This document shows positions 38,982 to 48,417 of a DNA stretch of 64,000 bases, one piece after another (position 1 is the first letter of the stretch; each line of letters opens with the position of its first letter). The DNA lies in the NCBI GenBank assembly GCA_031264325.1, contig JAISEE010000033.1, positions 1 through 64,000 of the forward strand, read 5' to 3'. The position numbers and the translations under genes are program-made. The stretch is from Endomicrobium sp. (GTDB taxonomy: Bacteria > Elusimicrobiota > Endomicrobiia > Endomicrobiales > Endomicrobiaceae). The notes below the pieces were generated by a model. That model was not told the origin of the DNA and made no database searches. It was given only the letters and a program-made list of their open reading frames with translations.

Positions 38982-40433
38982 ATGAAATATATAAACAAAA
39001 CAGTTTTTCTTAATTATTTAAATTGTCATACTTTAGGCTGGAAGACAAAAAAAGATATGCTTCCAAAACTTTCAGGCTTTAATAATGAACTCTTAGCTTT
39101 TGAAGGAAGAAATATATACAAAGAGGCCTTAAAGCTATTTCCACATAGTGTGAATGGGAAGAAATTTAAACTAGAAAATTCTGGTGCTTTTTATAAAAAT
39201 TTGATCGCAGATTTGGAAATAAATAAATCTGTTTACGCTATATCTTTTGTCACAGATAATTTTTATGCAAAAGTTGATATATTGAAGAAATTAGAGGATA
39301 GTTCTTGGCATTTGTTTGAAGTTAAATCAGGAAGCAGATATAAAATTAAATATACAAATGATATTTCTTTTAATATGATGGTTTTGTCTAAATTTGGCAT
39401 GAGAATAAGCAAAACAAGCGCGTTGTATTTATCTAGTGATTACTGTATCGGAGTGGATTCTTCTAAATTATTTACTGAAGTTGACTGTTCTGAAAAGGTT
39501 GAAATAAAAGTTCAGGAGTTTTTAGACATTGCAGATAAAGCTTCTAAAGATTTGCAGTCAGAAATTATGCCACAGCCTGTTTTAAAAAGACGTTGCAAAA
39601 ATTGTCATATATTTGATGCTTGTATAGGGAAAGACGCAAAAAAACATATATTTGATTTACCGAGGCTGTCTATACTTCAGACGGATCAGCTGATAGCAAT
39701 GGGCGTATGTACGATTGATAAGATTCCTGATGATTTTGAACTCACTGAGAGGCAGGAGATAGTTAAAAATTGTGTTTTGACTGGTACAAGATATGTTTCT
39801 GATGATTTAAAGGTTGAGTTGGAAAATATACAACAACCTTTTTATTATCTTGACTTTGAGTCTGTAACAACAATAATGCCTTTATATCCAAATATATATC
39901 CTCATACTCAAATTTTAACGCAGTTTTCTTTGGATAAAGCAGACGAATATGGAAATATTTTAAAACATTATGAATATATTGCTGACCAAACAAGAGATTG
40001 TCGCAAAGATATTGCTGAAAAGTTAATAGAGTATTTAGGTAAAGAAGGGAGCATAATAACCTATGCCAATGCGGAACGTATAATAATTTCCAAACTGGCT
40101 TTGCTTTTTCCTGGCTTATCTGAAAAACTTAACAAAATGATTGAAAGAGTTGTTGACTTAGAATTTATAATCAGAAAAAATTATTATGATATAAACTTTC
40201 ACGGCAGAACGTCTATAAAAAAAATTCTTCCTGTTTTAATACCTGATATGAGTTATGATAGCTTGGACATTGGCGATGGCGGCGAGGCTTCGGCAGTGTT
40301 TGCATTTATGGCTATGGGGTTATATGATGAAATGAAGATAAAAAAAACTAAAGATAATTTGTTTAAATATTGTGCTCAAGATACGCTTGCCATGATACGT
40401 ATTCATCAGTTTTTAATAAATGCTACAAAATGA
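38982..40433 (+). CDS. DUF2779 protein: Fe-S PD-(D/E)XK nuclease fused to a DEDDy-type exonuclease
   Basis: Encodes 483 residues. The N-terminal half has a PD-(D/E)XK signature: D99 in FYAKVDIL, then E113-x-K115 in HLFEVKSGSR. Four cysteines (C15, C205, C208, C214, in CKNCHIFDAC) have the C...CxxCx5C spacing of the Cas4/AddB iron-staple nucleases, implying a 4Fe-4S cluster. The C-terminal half (about 285-483) looks like an RNase-H-fold 3'-5' exonuclease: D291-x-E293 in FYYLDFES, TYANAERI in the middle, and Y463-x3-D467 in YCAQDTLAMIRIHQF. This fits DUF2779, whose function is not established. No good Shine-Dalgarno is seen. recA starts 62 bases later on the same strand, suggesting co-expression and a role in DNA end processing, repair or defence (inference). 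Confidence 0.75.
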   Translation: MKYINKTVFLNYLNCHTLGWKTKKDMLPKLSGFNNELLAFEGRNIYKEALKLFPHSVNGKKFKLENSGAFYKNLIADLEINKSVYAISFVTDNFYAKVDILKKLEDSSWHLFEVKSGSRYKIKYTNDISFNMMVLSKFGMRISKTSALYLSSDYCIGVDSSKLFTEVDCSEKVEIKVQEFLDIADKASKDLQSEIMPQPVLKRRCKNCHIFDACIGKDAKKHIFDLPRLSILQTDQLIAMGVCTIDKIPDDFELTERQEIVKNCVLTGTRYVSDDLKVELENIQQPFYYLDFESVTTIMPLYPNIYPHTQILTQFSLDKADEYGNILKHYEYIADQTRDCRKDIAEKLIEYLGKEGSIITYANAERIIISKLALLFPGLSEKLNKMIERVVDLEFIIRKNYYDINFHGRTSIKKILPVLIPDMSYDSLDIGDGGEASAVFAFMAMGLYDEMKIKKTKDNLFKYCAQDTLAMIRIHQFLINATK

Positions 40434-40495
40434 TAAAATACTTATATCATGCTTTTATAACTGACAGTGATTAAGGCTGGGAGGAGTGATTATAT

Positions 40496-41572
40496 ATGAT
40501 AGTAAAAGATGAGAAATTTAAAGCATTAAGTTTGGCTCTTTCGCAAATAGAAAAAGATTTTGGTAAAGAAGCTATAATGCGCTTAGGAGAAAAGCATTTA
40601 AAAGAAAAAATTGATTTTATACCAACTGGGGCTCTTCCTCTTGATATAGCTATAGGTATTGGTGGAATTCCAAAGGGAAGGATAATTGAAATTTACGGCC
40701 CCGAGTCTTCAGGAAAAACAACTTTGGCTTTATGTATGATTACAGAAGCCCAAAAACTTGGTGGAATTGCTGCATATATTGATGCTGAACATGTGATGGA
40801 TCCTGAATACGCTGAAAAATTAGGCGTGGACATAGATAATCTTTTAATATCTCAACCCGACTCTGGAGAACAAGGTTTAGAAATTGCAGATAAGCTTATA
40901 CGTTCAGGAGCAGTTGATATTATAATTGTTGATTCGGTAGCGGCTCTTGTGCCTAAAGCAGAAATTGAAGGTGAGATGGGAGATTCTTTTGTAGGGCTTC
41001 AGGCAAGACTCATGAGTCAAGCTCTAAGAAAGCTTACTTCAAACATATCTAAATCAAAAGCTTCGATTATATTTATTAATCAATTGAGGCAAAAAATAGG
41101 TGTAATGTGGGGAAATCCTGAGACCACTCCAGGTGGTCTTGCGCTTAAATTTTATTCTTCGGTAAGGCTTGATATAAGGAGAATAGAGTCAGTTAAAAAA
41201 GGTGATGATATTTTAGGAAACAGAGTTAGAGTAAAAGTTGTAAAGAATAAAGTTGCTGCTCCGTTTAAACAGGCTGAATTTGAAATAATATTTGGACAAG
41301 GCATAGATAGACTAGGGTATATTATAGATATGGGCGTAAATGATGGAATAATTGAAAAGGCAGGGGCATTTTTTAGTTATAGCGGTGAAAGAATAGGCCA
41401 AGGCAGAGATAATGTTAAATTATATTTGTCCAATAGCCCTCATATTGCAGATGAAATAGAGTTCAAAGTAAGAGTAAAAGCTTTTGGCGATGAACGATAT
41501 GCTAAAGATGAAGATAAAAAAAAGAGTCAGACAAAGAAAAACAGATTAGATTTACAAAAAAATAATTTGTAA
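40496..41572 (+). CDS. recA: Recombinase RecA
   Basis: Encodes 358 residues, normal for RecA, the ATP-dependent strand-exchange protein. Walker [11 protein letters not shown] lies at about 68-77. The core has [50 protein letters not shown] (Walker B and loop L1), and [22 protein letters not shown] (loop L2). The C-terminus is charged, ending in a Lys-rich tail instead of the acidic tail of E. coli RecA. A strong Shine-Dalgarno (GGGAGGAG) precedes the ATG at 40496. No LexA-type operator was recognised upstream. It follows the DUF2779 nuclease gene by 62 bases. Confidence 0.98.
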   Translation: MIVKDEKFKALSLALSQIEKDFGKEAIMRLGEKHLKEKIDFIPTGALPLDIAIGIGGIPKGRIIEIYGPESSGKTTLALCMITEAQKLGGIAAYIDAEHVMDPEYAEKLGVDIDNLLISQPDSGEQGLEIADKLIRSGAVDIIIVDSVAALVPKAEIEGEMGDSFVGLQARLMSQALRKLTSNISKSKASIIFINQLRQKIGVMWGNPETTPGGLALKFYSSVRLDIRRIESVKKGDDILGNRVRVKVVKNKVAAPFKQAEFEIIFGQGIDRLGYIIDMGVNDGIIEKAGAFFSYSGERIGQGRDNVKLYLSNSPHIADEIEFKVRVKAFGDERYAKDEDKKKSQTKKNRLDLQKNNL

Positions 41573-42594
41573 ATGAAATGATATGAAAAAGTATTTATTA
41601 CAGGTTGAGAGTTGGATTTACGATGGTTAGATATAATAGGCGTTTTGTAAACGAAGAATGCGTTTTATTATTTTTGATAATTTATCTTTGTTCAAAAAAG
41701 AAAAAAAGAAAATGTAGTCAAAAAAGCTAAATTTTATAAAGTGAATATTTATTAAAAAAGAGATGAAAAGTTGTTTAAAAAAGTTTCTAAATATAAATAA
41801 AACAAAAATTGTGTTTTACCTTAGAATTTTTTAATATAGAGCAAGGAGTAAAGTTAAATATTTACTTATTTTAAAGAGAAAATATAAATAATAAAAATAT
41901 TTGTTTTAGTTATAAAAGTGGAAGAAAGTAAGGAACAAGATTTAGCTTAACGTTGAATATTTTAAAGACAGAATTTTTTAATAACAATCAGAAATCAGAG
42001 TGGGGTTATTGCTATAAAGAAAAAAGAATGTTTTTTTTGTAGCTATTTTTGTTGTAATACCATATGACGATTTGAGTAATGTGATTTAAAAAAATGTTGA
42101 TTTTTTTCAGAGCGAGATGTTTTTAATGATAAAATAAATATTGGGATTTATGTATTTTAACTGAAAATTTTACCTATATTCCAAGCAATATTTTTTTGAT
42201 TTTTGAAATGGATTTATTTCATTTTTTTGGTGAAAAAGTGTGAGAAAGTTGATTATTTGATATAGATATATAAGTATTGGGTGAGGCAGGTGGGGGGGGG
42301 GTGAATGAAGATTGGTAATATTTTGAGTATAAAAAGACGCTTTGGTGCCTTGCGTTGTATGGAAAATTAAAACTTGACAAGTCTAAACTACAATGGTAAA
42401 TATATAAGCAAAATTGATGAAAAAATTGCTAAAATTGACAAGAGTGGCAGTTATAGAAAGAACTATAATTTGAAAAAATTTAATAGTAGGTGTAGATATC
42501 TATATAGAAATAAATTGTTATAAGTTTCAGTGTGTCATTTGCAGAAGTGTTGTTGTTTGACTTATAAGGAAAGTGGAAGAAAAAGGGTAAGTTC
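41573..42594. other. Decayed spacer between recA and metK, 1.0 kb
   Basis: No intact gene. A run of ten G lies at 42292-42301 (listed separately). At about 42371-42525 a frame of roughly 50 codons reads NGKYISKIDEKIAKIDKSG then SYRKNYNLKKFNSRCRYLY and ends at TAA. It may be a piece of a lost transposase-like or other coiled-coil gene, but this is a guess. No SAM riboswitch was recognised upstream of metK. Confidence 0.45.
42292..42301 (+). repeat. Poly-G tract (10 G)
   Basis: Ten consecutive G lie in AT-rich, otherwise non-coding DNA about 290 bases upstream of metK. Homopolymer G runs this long are conspicuous here; the only similar ones are at 52726-52734 and 60219-60226. Confidence 0.9.
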
Positions 42595-43770
42595 ATGTCA
42601 ATCGAACAAGGGTATTTTTTTACATCTGAATCTGTTACTGAAGGGCATCCTGATAAAGTGTGCGATATAGTTTCTGATACTATTTTAGATGCAATTTTAA
42701 AACAAGATATAAAAGCAAGGGTTGCCTGTGAGACGTTTATTTCCAAAGGCGTGCTTATAGTTGGTGGGGAAATTACCACAACTGCTAAAATAAATGTAAG
42801 AGAAGTTATAAAAAGAGCTATTAAAAAGATAGGTTATGATAAATCTTCACTTGGTTTTGATTATAATACATGTGCTATAATGGACACAATAAATACGCAG
42901 TCTCCCGATATTGCAATGGGCGTTGATACAGGAGGAGCAGGCGATCAAGGATTGATGATAGGATTTGCCTGCAAGGAGACTCCTGAATTTATGCCTTTGC
43001 CTATAACTCTTGCCCACAAACTTTCAAGGAGGCTTGCAGAAGTAAGAAAAAAAAATATATTGCCGTATTTATGCCCTGATGGAAAAACACAAGTAACTGT
43101 TGAATATGTTAACTGGAAGCCGAAAAGAATAGCCACAGTCGTTTTATCTACACAACACACGGAAGATATATTAAATAAAATCGGAGATCATATAACAAAT
43201 AAGTCAAAAAAAGAAATTTTTGACAATATTATTTCGCATGTTCTTGGTAACTTGATTGACAAGAATACAAAAATATATATAAACCCTACTGGAAAGTTTT
43301 TATATGGAGGACCTTCTGCAGATACAGGTCTTACAGGAAGAAAAATAATAGTTGATACTTATGGAGGAATGGCGGCTCATGGCGGTGGAGCGTTTTCAGG
43401 TAAAGACTATACCAAAGTGGATAGAAGTGCTTGTTATATGGCAAGACACATTGCCAAAAATATAGTTGCTGCTGGGTTAGCTGAGAAATGCACTGTTCAA
43501 CTCGCTTACGCTATAGGGGTTGCTGATCCTGTTTCGGTAATGGTTGACACTCATCATTCCGGCAAAGTTCCAGGTACTGTTTTAGAGACAGTTGTTAAAG
43601 AGATATTTCCTTTGACGCCAAAAAGTATTGCGGAGTATTTGCAACTTCGTAAGCCTATTTATGCCCAGACAGCTGCTTATGGACATTTTGGAAGAAGGGA
43701 AAAAGATTTTACTTGGGAAGATATAAATAAGGTTTCTGAACTTCAAAAAGAAATAAAAAATCTAAAATAG
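42595..43770 (+). CDS. metK: S-adenosylmethionine synthase
   Basis: Encodes 391 residues, normal for MetK, which makes SAM from methionine and ATP. Family motifs: [20 protein letters not shown] at the N-terminus, the metal- and ATP-binding segments [20 protein letters not shown] and [20 protein letters not shown], and the phosphate-binding loop [27 protein letters not shown]. The C-terminal [14 protein letters not shown] is also typical. It starts at ATG 42595. It converges with rsmG about 100 bases downstream. Retaining metK suggests the cell makes its own SAM rather than importing it. Confidence 0.98.
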   Translation: MSIEQGYFFTSESVTEGHPDKVCDIVSDTILDAILKQDIKARVACETFISKGVLIVGGEITTTAKINVREVIKRAIKKIGYDKSSLGFDYNTCAIMDTINTQSPDIAMGVDTGGAGDQGLMIGFACKETPEFMPLPITLAHKLSRRLAEVRKKNILPYLCPDGKTQVTVEYVNWKPKRIATVVLSTQHTEDILNKIGDHITNKSKKEIFDNIISHVLGNLIDKNTKIYINPTGKFLYGGPSADTGLTGRKIIVDTYGGMAAHGGGAFSGKDYTKVDRSACYMARHIAKNIVAAGLAEKCTVQLAYAIGVADPVSVMVDTHHSGKVPGTVLETVVKEIFPLTPKSIAEYLQLRKPIYAQTAAYGHFGRREKDFTWEDINKVSELQKEIKNLK

Positions 43771-43868
43771 TTAAATCTTTGAAAGTTTTTAACTGTATAA
43801 AATATATTTTATTTATATATTTTAAGAATACAAAACTATGTGATTTTTTTGAAGTTTGGTAATTAAGT

Positions 43869-44624
43869 TTATAAAGGTTTCTTTTCAGGCACTCCAGATT
43901 TGCGAGGGAAATGTGCCTGGGTGTCTTTATATTTTTTAAAAACTAAAATACAATAATCAAGCTTTTGTTCAGGAAGGTTGTAAGAAATAACTTGTTCTAA
44001 TTTTGTTTCAAGATGTTTCAGTGCATTTTCAACCGACGGCAATCCATTTTCTGCACTTTCAGTTGATTTTTTTGTTTTATGTACTATAAAATACCCACCT
44101 ACTTTTAAAAGAGGGATAGAAATCTCAAGGTTTGGAGAAAGTTTACTTACAGCTCTGGACAAAACAAAATCATACTGTTGTCTATATTTGGCTTTTTGCC
44201 CTATCTCTTCAGCCCTTGAATTTAATATCTCCATATAAAGGCCAAGTTTTCTGTTTACATTTTCAAGAAATTTACATTTCTTAGTTATAGATTCTATTAG
44301 TGTCATTTTGATGCTAGGCAAAACGATTTTTACGGGTATTCCAGGCATTCCAGAACCTGTACCAATGTCGATTGTTTTTAAAACAGTGTCCTTGTTGCCA
44401 GTTATATCACTTATGATCTTAGCGCTGTACAAACTGTCACAAAAATGTCTGTAAATTAAATTTTTTTCGTTTTTAAATGAAATAAGGTTTAAAAATTTAT
44501 TCCATTCTATAAGCTCATAAAAATATACTTCAAATTTTTCTTTCATTTTTTGAGAAATGAAGTTTATAATATTATCTGAGACGTATTTTTGAAATTCATT
44601 AAAAAACAATTTTTCTTTTTTCAT
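43869..44624 (-). CDS. rsmG: 16S rRNA (guanine527-N7)-methyltransferase
   Basis: Encodes 251 residues, a little longer than typical RsmG (about 210-240) because of a C-terminal extension ending PRKSGVPEKKPL. The SAM-binding motif is TIDIGTGSGMPGIPVKIVLP. Other family features are NEKNLIYRHFCDSLYSAKII, MTLIESITKKCKFLENV, and DFVLSRAVSKLSPNLEI. It methylates G527 in the 530 loop of 16S rRNA. It lies downstream of mnmG on the same strand (the classic gidA-gidB pair) but separated by an EFR1-type gene and a 0.4-kb spacer. Confidence 0.93.
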   Translation of the reverse strand: MKKEKLFFNEFQKYVSDNIINFISQKMKEKFEVYFYELIEWNKFLNLISFKNEKNLIYRHFCDSLYSAKIISDITGNKDTVLKTIDIGTGSGMPGIPVKIVLPSIKMTLIESITKKCKFLENVNRKLGLYMEILNSRAEEIGQKAKYRQQYDFVLSRAVSKLSPNLEISIPLLKVGGYFIVHKTKKSTESAENGLPSVENALKHLETKLEQVISYNLPEQKLDYCILVFKKYKDTQAHFPRKSGVPEKKPL

Positions 44625-45019
44625 GTCATTAATTTTTTTATCTCTTCTTTTATACCTTTTTGATTTTTTTAGACTTTATGTTTACTTTTTGCTTTTTAAT
44701 GATGATTAGATCCGTTTTGGCAAACAAATGAACATGCCAATACTGACATAAAATAAAACACACATTGTAGTCAGTTCTGCTGTTTTTCATTTATGTTTTT
44801 TTGAACAAGTGTATCCATTTGGGTGATAGGTTTATCAGTATAAGCTCATTTTGCAACATAGGAATAAAGCCGTATATAGCCAAAGAGTGGTGTTTATTGC
44901 GCAAATGATAAACGTTTGTGTTGGATATACCTTTTTGATGATTTATTTATAAACCTTGCAAACTTGCGAAATAAAAAGTAAATAACTATTGAAAAAATCG
45001 CGATAGGTCTTAAGTCATT
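44625..45019. other. Spacer, 0.4 kb
   Basis: No gene seen between the EFR1-type gene and rsmG. Dispersed stops in all frames; may contain the rsmG promoter, but none could be picked. Confidence 0.5.
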
Positions 45020-45811
45020 TTAGTTACTCCATTTTTTTATTTCATCAATTGATAATGCAGTATAAGTTTTATGCAGTAAAAAAGATTTTATTGCGTGTGT
45101 TGGACAGTAAGAAATACATCTCATACATAGTTGACATTTCATTTCTTTAAAAATAGGATAATCGTTTTTAATTTGAATATTTTTTACTGGACATATTTCA
45201 AAACAAAGTTTGCATTTTATACATTTGTCTTTATTTAAGTCAAATTTTATAATTTTTTGAAAAATTTTTATTCTCCATCTATTTGTTATAAAATTTGTTA
45301 TTGTAAAAAAAAATTTAAAAAATAAATTAGTTTTACAAGATTTTGCATTTCCATCAATCAATTGTTTAGCGAAGATTTCAATTTTTTTGTATGCTTTTTC
45401 TATTTTAAAAATGTTTTTTTCTTTTTTTTGTATAGCTATAAAATTATTAGGCATTAAAAAGTCTTTTGCTCCTATAACATCATACCCTTTATTTTTAAGA
45501 ATACATCCGAAGTTTGTTGCGGCGTTTAGAGAAAAATCTCCCATTGTTGTAAAAACAAAAATTTCAGTGTTGTTGCCCTGAGGCAAACTGTTTATAAAGT
45601 CTTTCACAACAGGAAATGTATTCCAAAACACAACTGTAAAGCCTATTCCTATAGTATGCGATAAATCTATTTTTTGAGGCTCAAATTTTGTCATGTTTTT
45701 AACATTAGTTAAATACCCGTTATCTTGCAAATCATTTGCAATTTTTTTTGCTACAAGATAGGTGTTTCCTGTTCCAGTAAAGCAATAAATATCAACAGTT
45801 TTACTTTTCAA
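45020..45811 (-). CDS. EFR1-type flavodoxin/4Fe-4S ferredoxin fusion
   Basis: Encodes about 263 residues. The N-terminus is a flavodoxin-like domain with the FMN phosphate loop FTGTGNTYLVAKK and VFTTMGDFSLN. The C-terminus has two ferredoxin 4Fe-4S motifs, CIKCKLCFEICPVKN and CQLCMRCISYCPTHAIKSF. This is the EFR1 (ferrodoxin) arrangement, a predicted low-potential electron carrier of anaerobes. I start it at the TTG at 45811, which overlaps the last codons of mnmG and gives MKSKTVDIYCFTGTGN. A longer TTG start at 45847 would add a Lys-rich stretch encoded inside mnmG. Neither has a strong Shine-Dalgarno, so coupling to mnmG translation is likely. Confidence 0.8.
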   Translation of the reverse strand: MKSKTVDIYCFTGTGNTYLVAKKIANDLQDNGYLTNVKNMTKFEPQKIDLSHTIGIGFTVVFWNTFPVVKDFINSLPQGNNTEIFVFTTMGDFSLNAATNFGCILKNKGYDVIGAKDFLMPNNFIAIQKKEKNIFKIEKAYKKIEIFAKQLIDGNAKSCKTNLFFKFFFTITNFITNRWRIKIFQKIIKFDLNKDKCIKCKLCFEICPVKNIQIKNDYPIFKEMKCQLCMRCISYCPTHAIKSFLLHKTYTALSIDEIKKWSN

Positions 45812-47588
45812 GTTTTTTCTGCTTTTTTTCTTTTTTTTGTTTCTCAAGATAAATTGTAAGTATTGCTATATCTGACGGTTTTATTGCGTGAATTCTTGAA
45901 GCCTGTCCAATAGTTTGCGGATGAACTTTTTTTAATCTTTGTTTTGTTTCAGATGAAAAAGAATCAACTTTATCGTAATTAAAATCTTGAGGAATTTGTC
46001 GGTTTTCATTTTCCTTCATTTTATTTGTTATCTTATTTTGGATTTCTATATATCTTTCGTATTTTTTATGTATATAAACTTCCTCTTTAGCTTTTTCTAA
46101 TGACCAAGGAGACAGATCCTCATTCGAAGGCAGATCGTTTATTTTGCCTTCATGAATATTTGACAATGCCTGTCTGTAAAGATTAAATTTTTTGTATGTT
46201 TTATCTGAAATAAGTCCCAATGAATGACCGATATCCATAAGTCTCAGGTCTGTATTATCGTTTCTTATTGAAAGTCTGTATTCGGCTCTTGATGTAAACA
46301 TTCTATATGGTTCATCTATCCCTTTTGTTGTTATGTCATCTATAAGTACGCCTATATAAGATTCGTTTCTTTTAAGCATAAGAGGGTCTCTGTCTAAAAT
46401 TTTCAATGCGGCGTTAATGCCTGCAATAAAGCCTTGAGAAGCGGCTTCTTCGTAGCCTGTGGTGCCGTTTATCTGCCCACTCAAAAAAAGATTTTCAATT
46501 GTTTTTGTTTCTAAAGTTTTTTTTAGTTGAAGAGGATTAGAATAATCGTATTCAATGGCATAGCCGTATCTTATGACTTTTGCGTTCTCAAGTCCTGCAA
46601 TTGAGTTTATCATTTTTTGTTGTAAATTGAAGAGCAATCCTGTATAGAGACCATTTAGGTAAACTTCGTTAGTATTGTAGCCTTCTGGTTCTACAAATAC
46701 ATGATGACTAACTTTCTCGGGGTAACGCTCTATCTTTTCTTCTATTGCTGGGCAATATCTAGGACTTTTGCTGTTTACTTTTCCTATTGATATAGAAGAT
46801 AATTCTAGGTTATCACTAACTATTTTGTGCGTTATAGAGTTTGTATAAGTTAGCCAACAAGAAAGTTGTTTTAAATTTTTTCTCCATTGCTCTATTTCGG
46901 TAAAATGTGAGAAAGGCTTAGGTTTTTCATCACCTAATTGTTCAGTCATTTTTGAATAATTTATAGAGCGAGAGTTAATCCTTGGAGTGGTTGTTGTTTT
47001 AAATCTGTCTAGGACAAGTCCACAGTCTTCGTTTAATGATTTTGATAGATAGATTGCCGGTTTTTCATTAAACCTTCCACCGTCAAAGTGCATTTTTCCA
47101 AGATGTATAGTACCTTTTAGGAATGTTCCTGTGGTTACTATTACAACGCTGGTGTCAATGGTTTCTCCTGTAAGTATTTTTACCCCACATATTTTTCCAT
47201 TTTTTGCTATCAAAGACGTAACCTCAGATTGTAATATTTCAAGATTAGGCTGGCTTTGGAGAGATTTTGACATTAAAAGAGAATAAAGCTCTTTATCACA
47301 CTGTGCTCTTGGTGACCATACAGCTGGACCTCTTGAACTGTTCAGTATTTTAAATTGAAGTCCGGCATGATCTGTAATTTTTCCCATTTCCCCTCCCATG
47401 GCGTCTATTTCTCTTACCATTTGGCCTTTTGCAATCCCGCCTATGGCGGGATTGCATGACATTCTGGCTATCGAATCAACATTTAAGGTAATTATTAATG
47501 TTTTGAGTCCCATTTTAGCACATGCCAATGCAGCTTCGCATCCTGCATGTCCAGCTCCAATAATCACAATTTGATATTTTTTTTCCAT
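45801..47588 (-). CDS. mnmG: tRNA uridine-34 carboxymethylaminomethyl modification enzyme MnmG
   Basis: Encodes 595 residues, a little shorter than the usual 610-630. It is an FAD enzyme that with MnmE modifies the wobble uridine of tRNAs. FAD-binding VIIGAGHAGCEAALACAKMG is at the N-terminus. SCNPAIGGIAKGQMVREIDAMGGEMG and the GTFLKGTIHLG segment are diagnostic, as are QINGTTGYEEAASQGFIAGINAAL and the C-terminal SRIHAIKPSDIAIL. A Lys-rich tail ends the protein and overlaps the following EFR1 gene. First gene of the minus-strand group mnmG, EFR1, rsmG. MnmE is not in the window. Confidence 0.96.
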   Translation of the reverse strand: MEKKYQIVIIGAGHAGCEAALACAKMGLKTLIITLNVDSIARMSCNPAIGGIAKGQMVREIDAMGGEMGKITDHAGLQFKILNSSRGPAVWSPRAQCDKELYSLLMSKSLQSQPNLEILQSEVTSLIAKNGKICGVKILTGETIDTSVVIVTTGTFLKGTIHLGKMHFDGGRFNEKPAIYLSKSLNEDCGLVLDRFKTTTTPRINSRSINYSKMTEQLGDEKPKPFSHFTEIEQWRKNLKQLSCWLTYTNSITHKIVSDNLELSSISIGKVNSKSPRYCPAIEEKIERYPEKVSHHVFVEPEGYNTNEVYLNGLYTGLLFNLQQKMINSIAGLENAKVIRYGYAIEYDYSNPLQLKKTLETKTIENLFLSGQINGTTGYEEAASQGFIAGINAALKILDRDPLMLKRNESYIGVLIDDITTKGIDEPYRMFTSRAEYRLSIRNDNTDLRLMDIGHSLGLISDKTYKKFNLYRQALSNIHEGKINDLPSNEDLSPWSLEKAKEEVYIHKKYERYIEIQNKITNKMKENENRQIPQDFNYDKVDSFSSETKQRLKKVHPQTIGQASRIHAIKPSDIAILTIYLEKQKKEKKQKKLEK

Positions 47589-47931
47589 TTTAACTAATCC
47601 TATCCTATAATCTTAATCTAAAATTATAAATAATTTAGAGAAAATTTTAGCTTTTTGTATGACAAGAAACAAACTTGGTTTTATATTTTGTTGTTTTTTT
47701 ATTTTACATACCAAGTAAAATAAAACTGAAAAAATTTGTTTTAGATTTAGGAAGTTTTTAGTGTTGTAAAATTCAATATTTGACATGGAAAAGGATAAAG
47801 TAATAAAATGATAAATATTTATTGATGCTAATTTTTAGTAAAAAAATAGTAAGAGTTAGTAAAAAAATGCATAGTGTTAAGTATTAGAAGTATGTTAGTT
47901 ATATTATCATATGTTAAGTTAAGGAGAAAAA
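47589..47931. other. Divergent spacer between mnmG and pal
   Basis: Non-coding, very AT-rich, and must contain both promoters. A possible pal promoter is TTAAGT (about 47878) and TATATT (about 47901) spaced 17 bases, only weakly matching consensus. Confidence 0.4.
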
Positions 47932-48417
47932 ATGAAGAAGATGATAACGTTTGGCTTAGTGGGACTGTTTATTTTTGCAATAGGATGTAAGAAGCATATT
48001 ATAAAGCCTGATGTTGTAGGCTCTATAGGAACAGCTACTTTTAGTGATGAGCCTTCTGTAAGAGGTGATTTTGATATAGGCAATAATCTTAAAATTGTAT
48101 ATTTTGATTTTGATAAGAGTGATTTGGTCAATGATTCTTTTAAAGCTTTGAAGGAAAATGCAAATTATTTATCTAAAAAGTCTTTTCTAAAAATTGCTAT
48201 TGAGGGTCATACAGATAATAGAGGAACAGCAGAATACAATCTTTCATTAGGCCAGCGTCGAGCTTTAAAAGTTAAAGATTATTATGTAAAGTTTGGGATT
48301 GCGGCTGATAGAATAGCTACAATTTCTTATGGTAGCGAAAAGCCAGCTATTGATGAAAATAGTGAGTTTGCTTGGTCAAGAAATAGAAGATCCGAAACAA
48401 AAACGATTAAGAGGTAA
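47932..48417 (+). CDS. pal: Peptidoglycan-associated lipoprotein (Pal/OmpA family)
   Basis: Encodes 161 residues. A lipoprotein signal peptide runs 1-18 with lipobox FAIGC, so C19 is the lipidated residue. An OmpA-like peptidoglycan-binding domain follows, with VYFDFDKSDL, IAIEGHTDNRGTAEYNLSLGQRRA, DRIATISYGSEKP and ENSEFAWSRNRRSE, all typical of Pal. It anchors the outer membrane to peptidoglycan within the Tol-Pal system. Strong AAGGAG precedes the ATG. It sits upstream of the TonB/TolA-like and tolB genes, whereas pal is usually last in tol-pal operons. Export by the Lol proteins encoded at 7.4-9.3 kb is expected. Confidence 0.93.
   Translation: MKKMITFGLVGLFIFAIGCKKHIIKPDVVGSIGTATFSDEPSVRGDFDIGNNLKIVYFDFDKSDLVNDSFKALKENANYLSKKSFLKIAIEGHTDNRGTAEYNLSLGQRRALKVKDYYVKFGIAADRIATISYGSEKPAIDENSEFAWSRNRRSETKTIKR

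Noticed and set aside
40434-40495. LexA/SOS box upstream of recA
   Set aside because: No palindromic operator resembling known LexA sites is visible in the 62-base spacer.
42300-42594. SAM riboswitch upstream of metK
   Set aside because: The conserved core sequences and stem arrangement of known SAM riboswitches were not found by eye.
42480-42779. Minus-strand open frame of 99 codons overlapping the metK start
   Set aside because: Its first half is the antisense of conserved MetK codons; no family match and no start signal.
45811-45847. Longer TTG start for the EFR1-type protein with a Lys-rich N-terminus
   Set aside because: The extra residues come from codons inside the Lys-rich end of mnmG and are unlike the family, whose proteins begin just before the flavodoxin phosphate loop.
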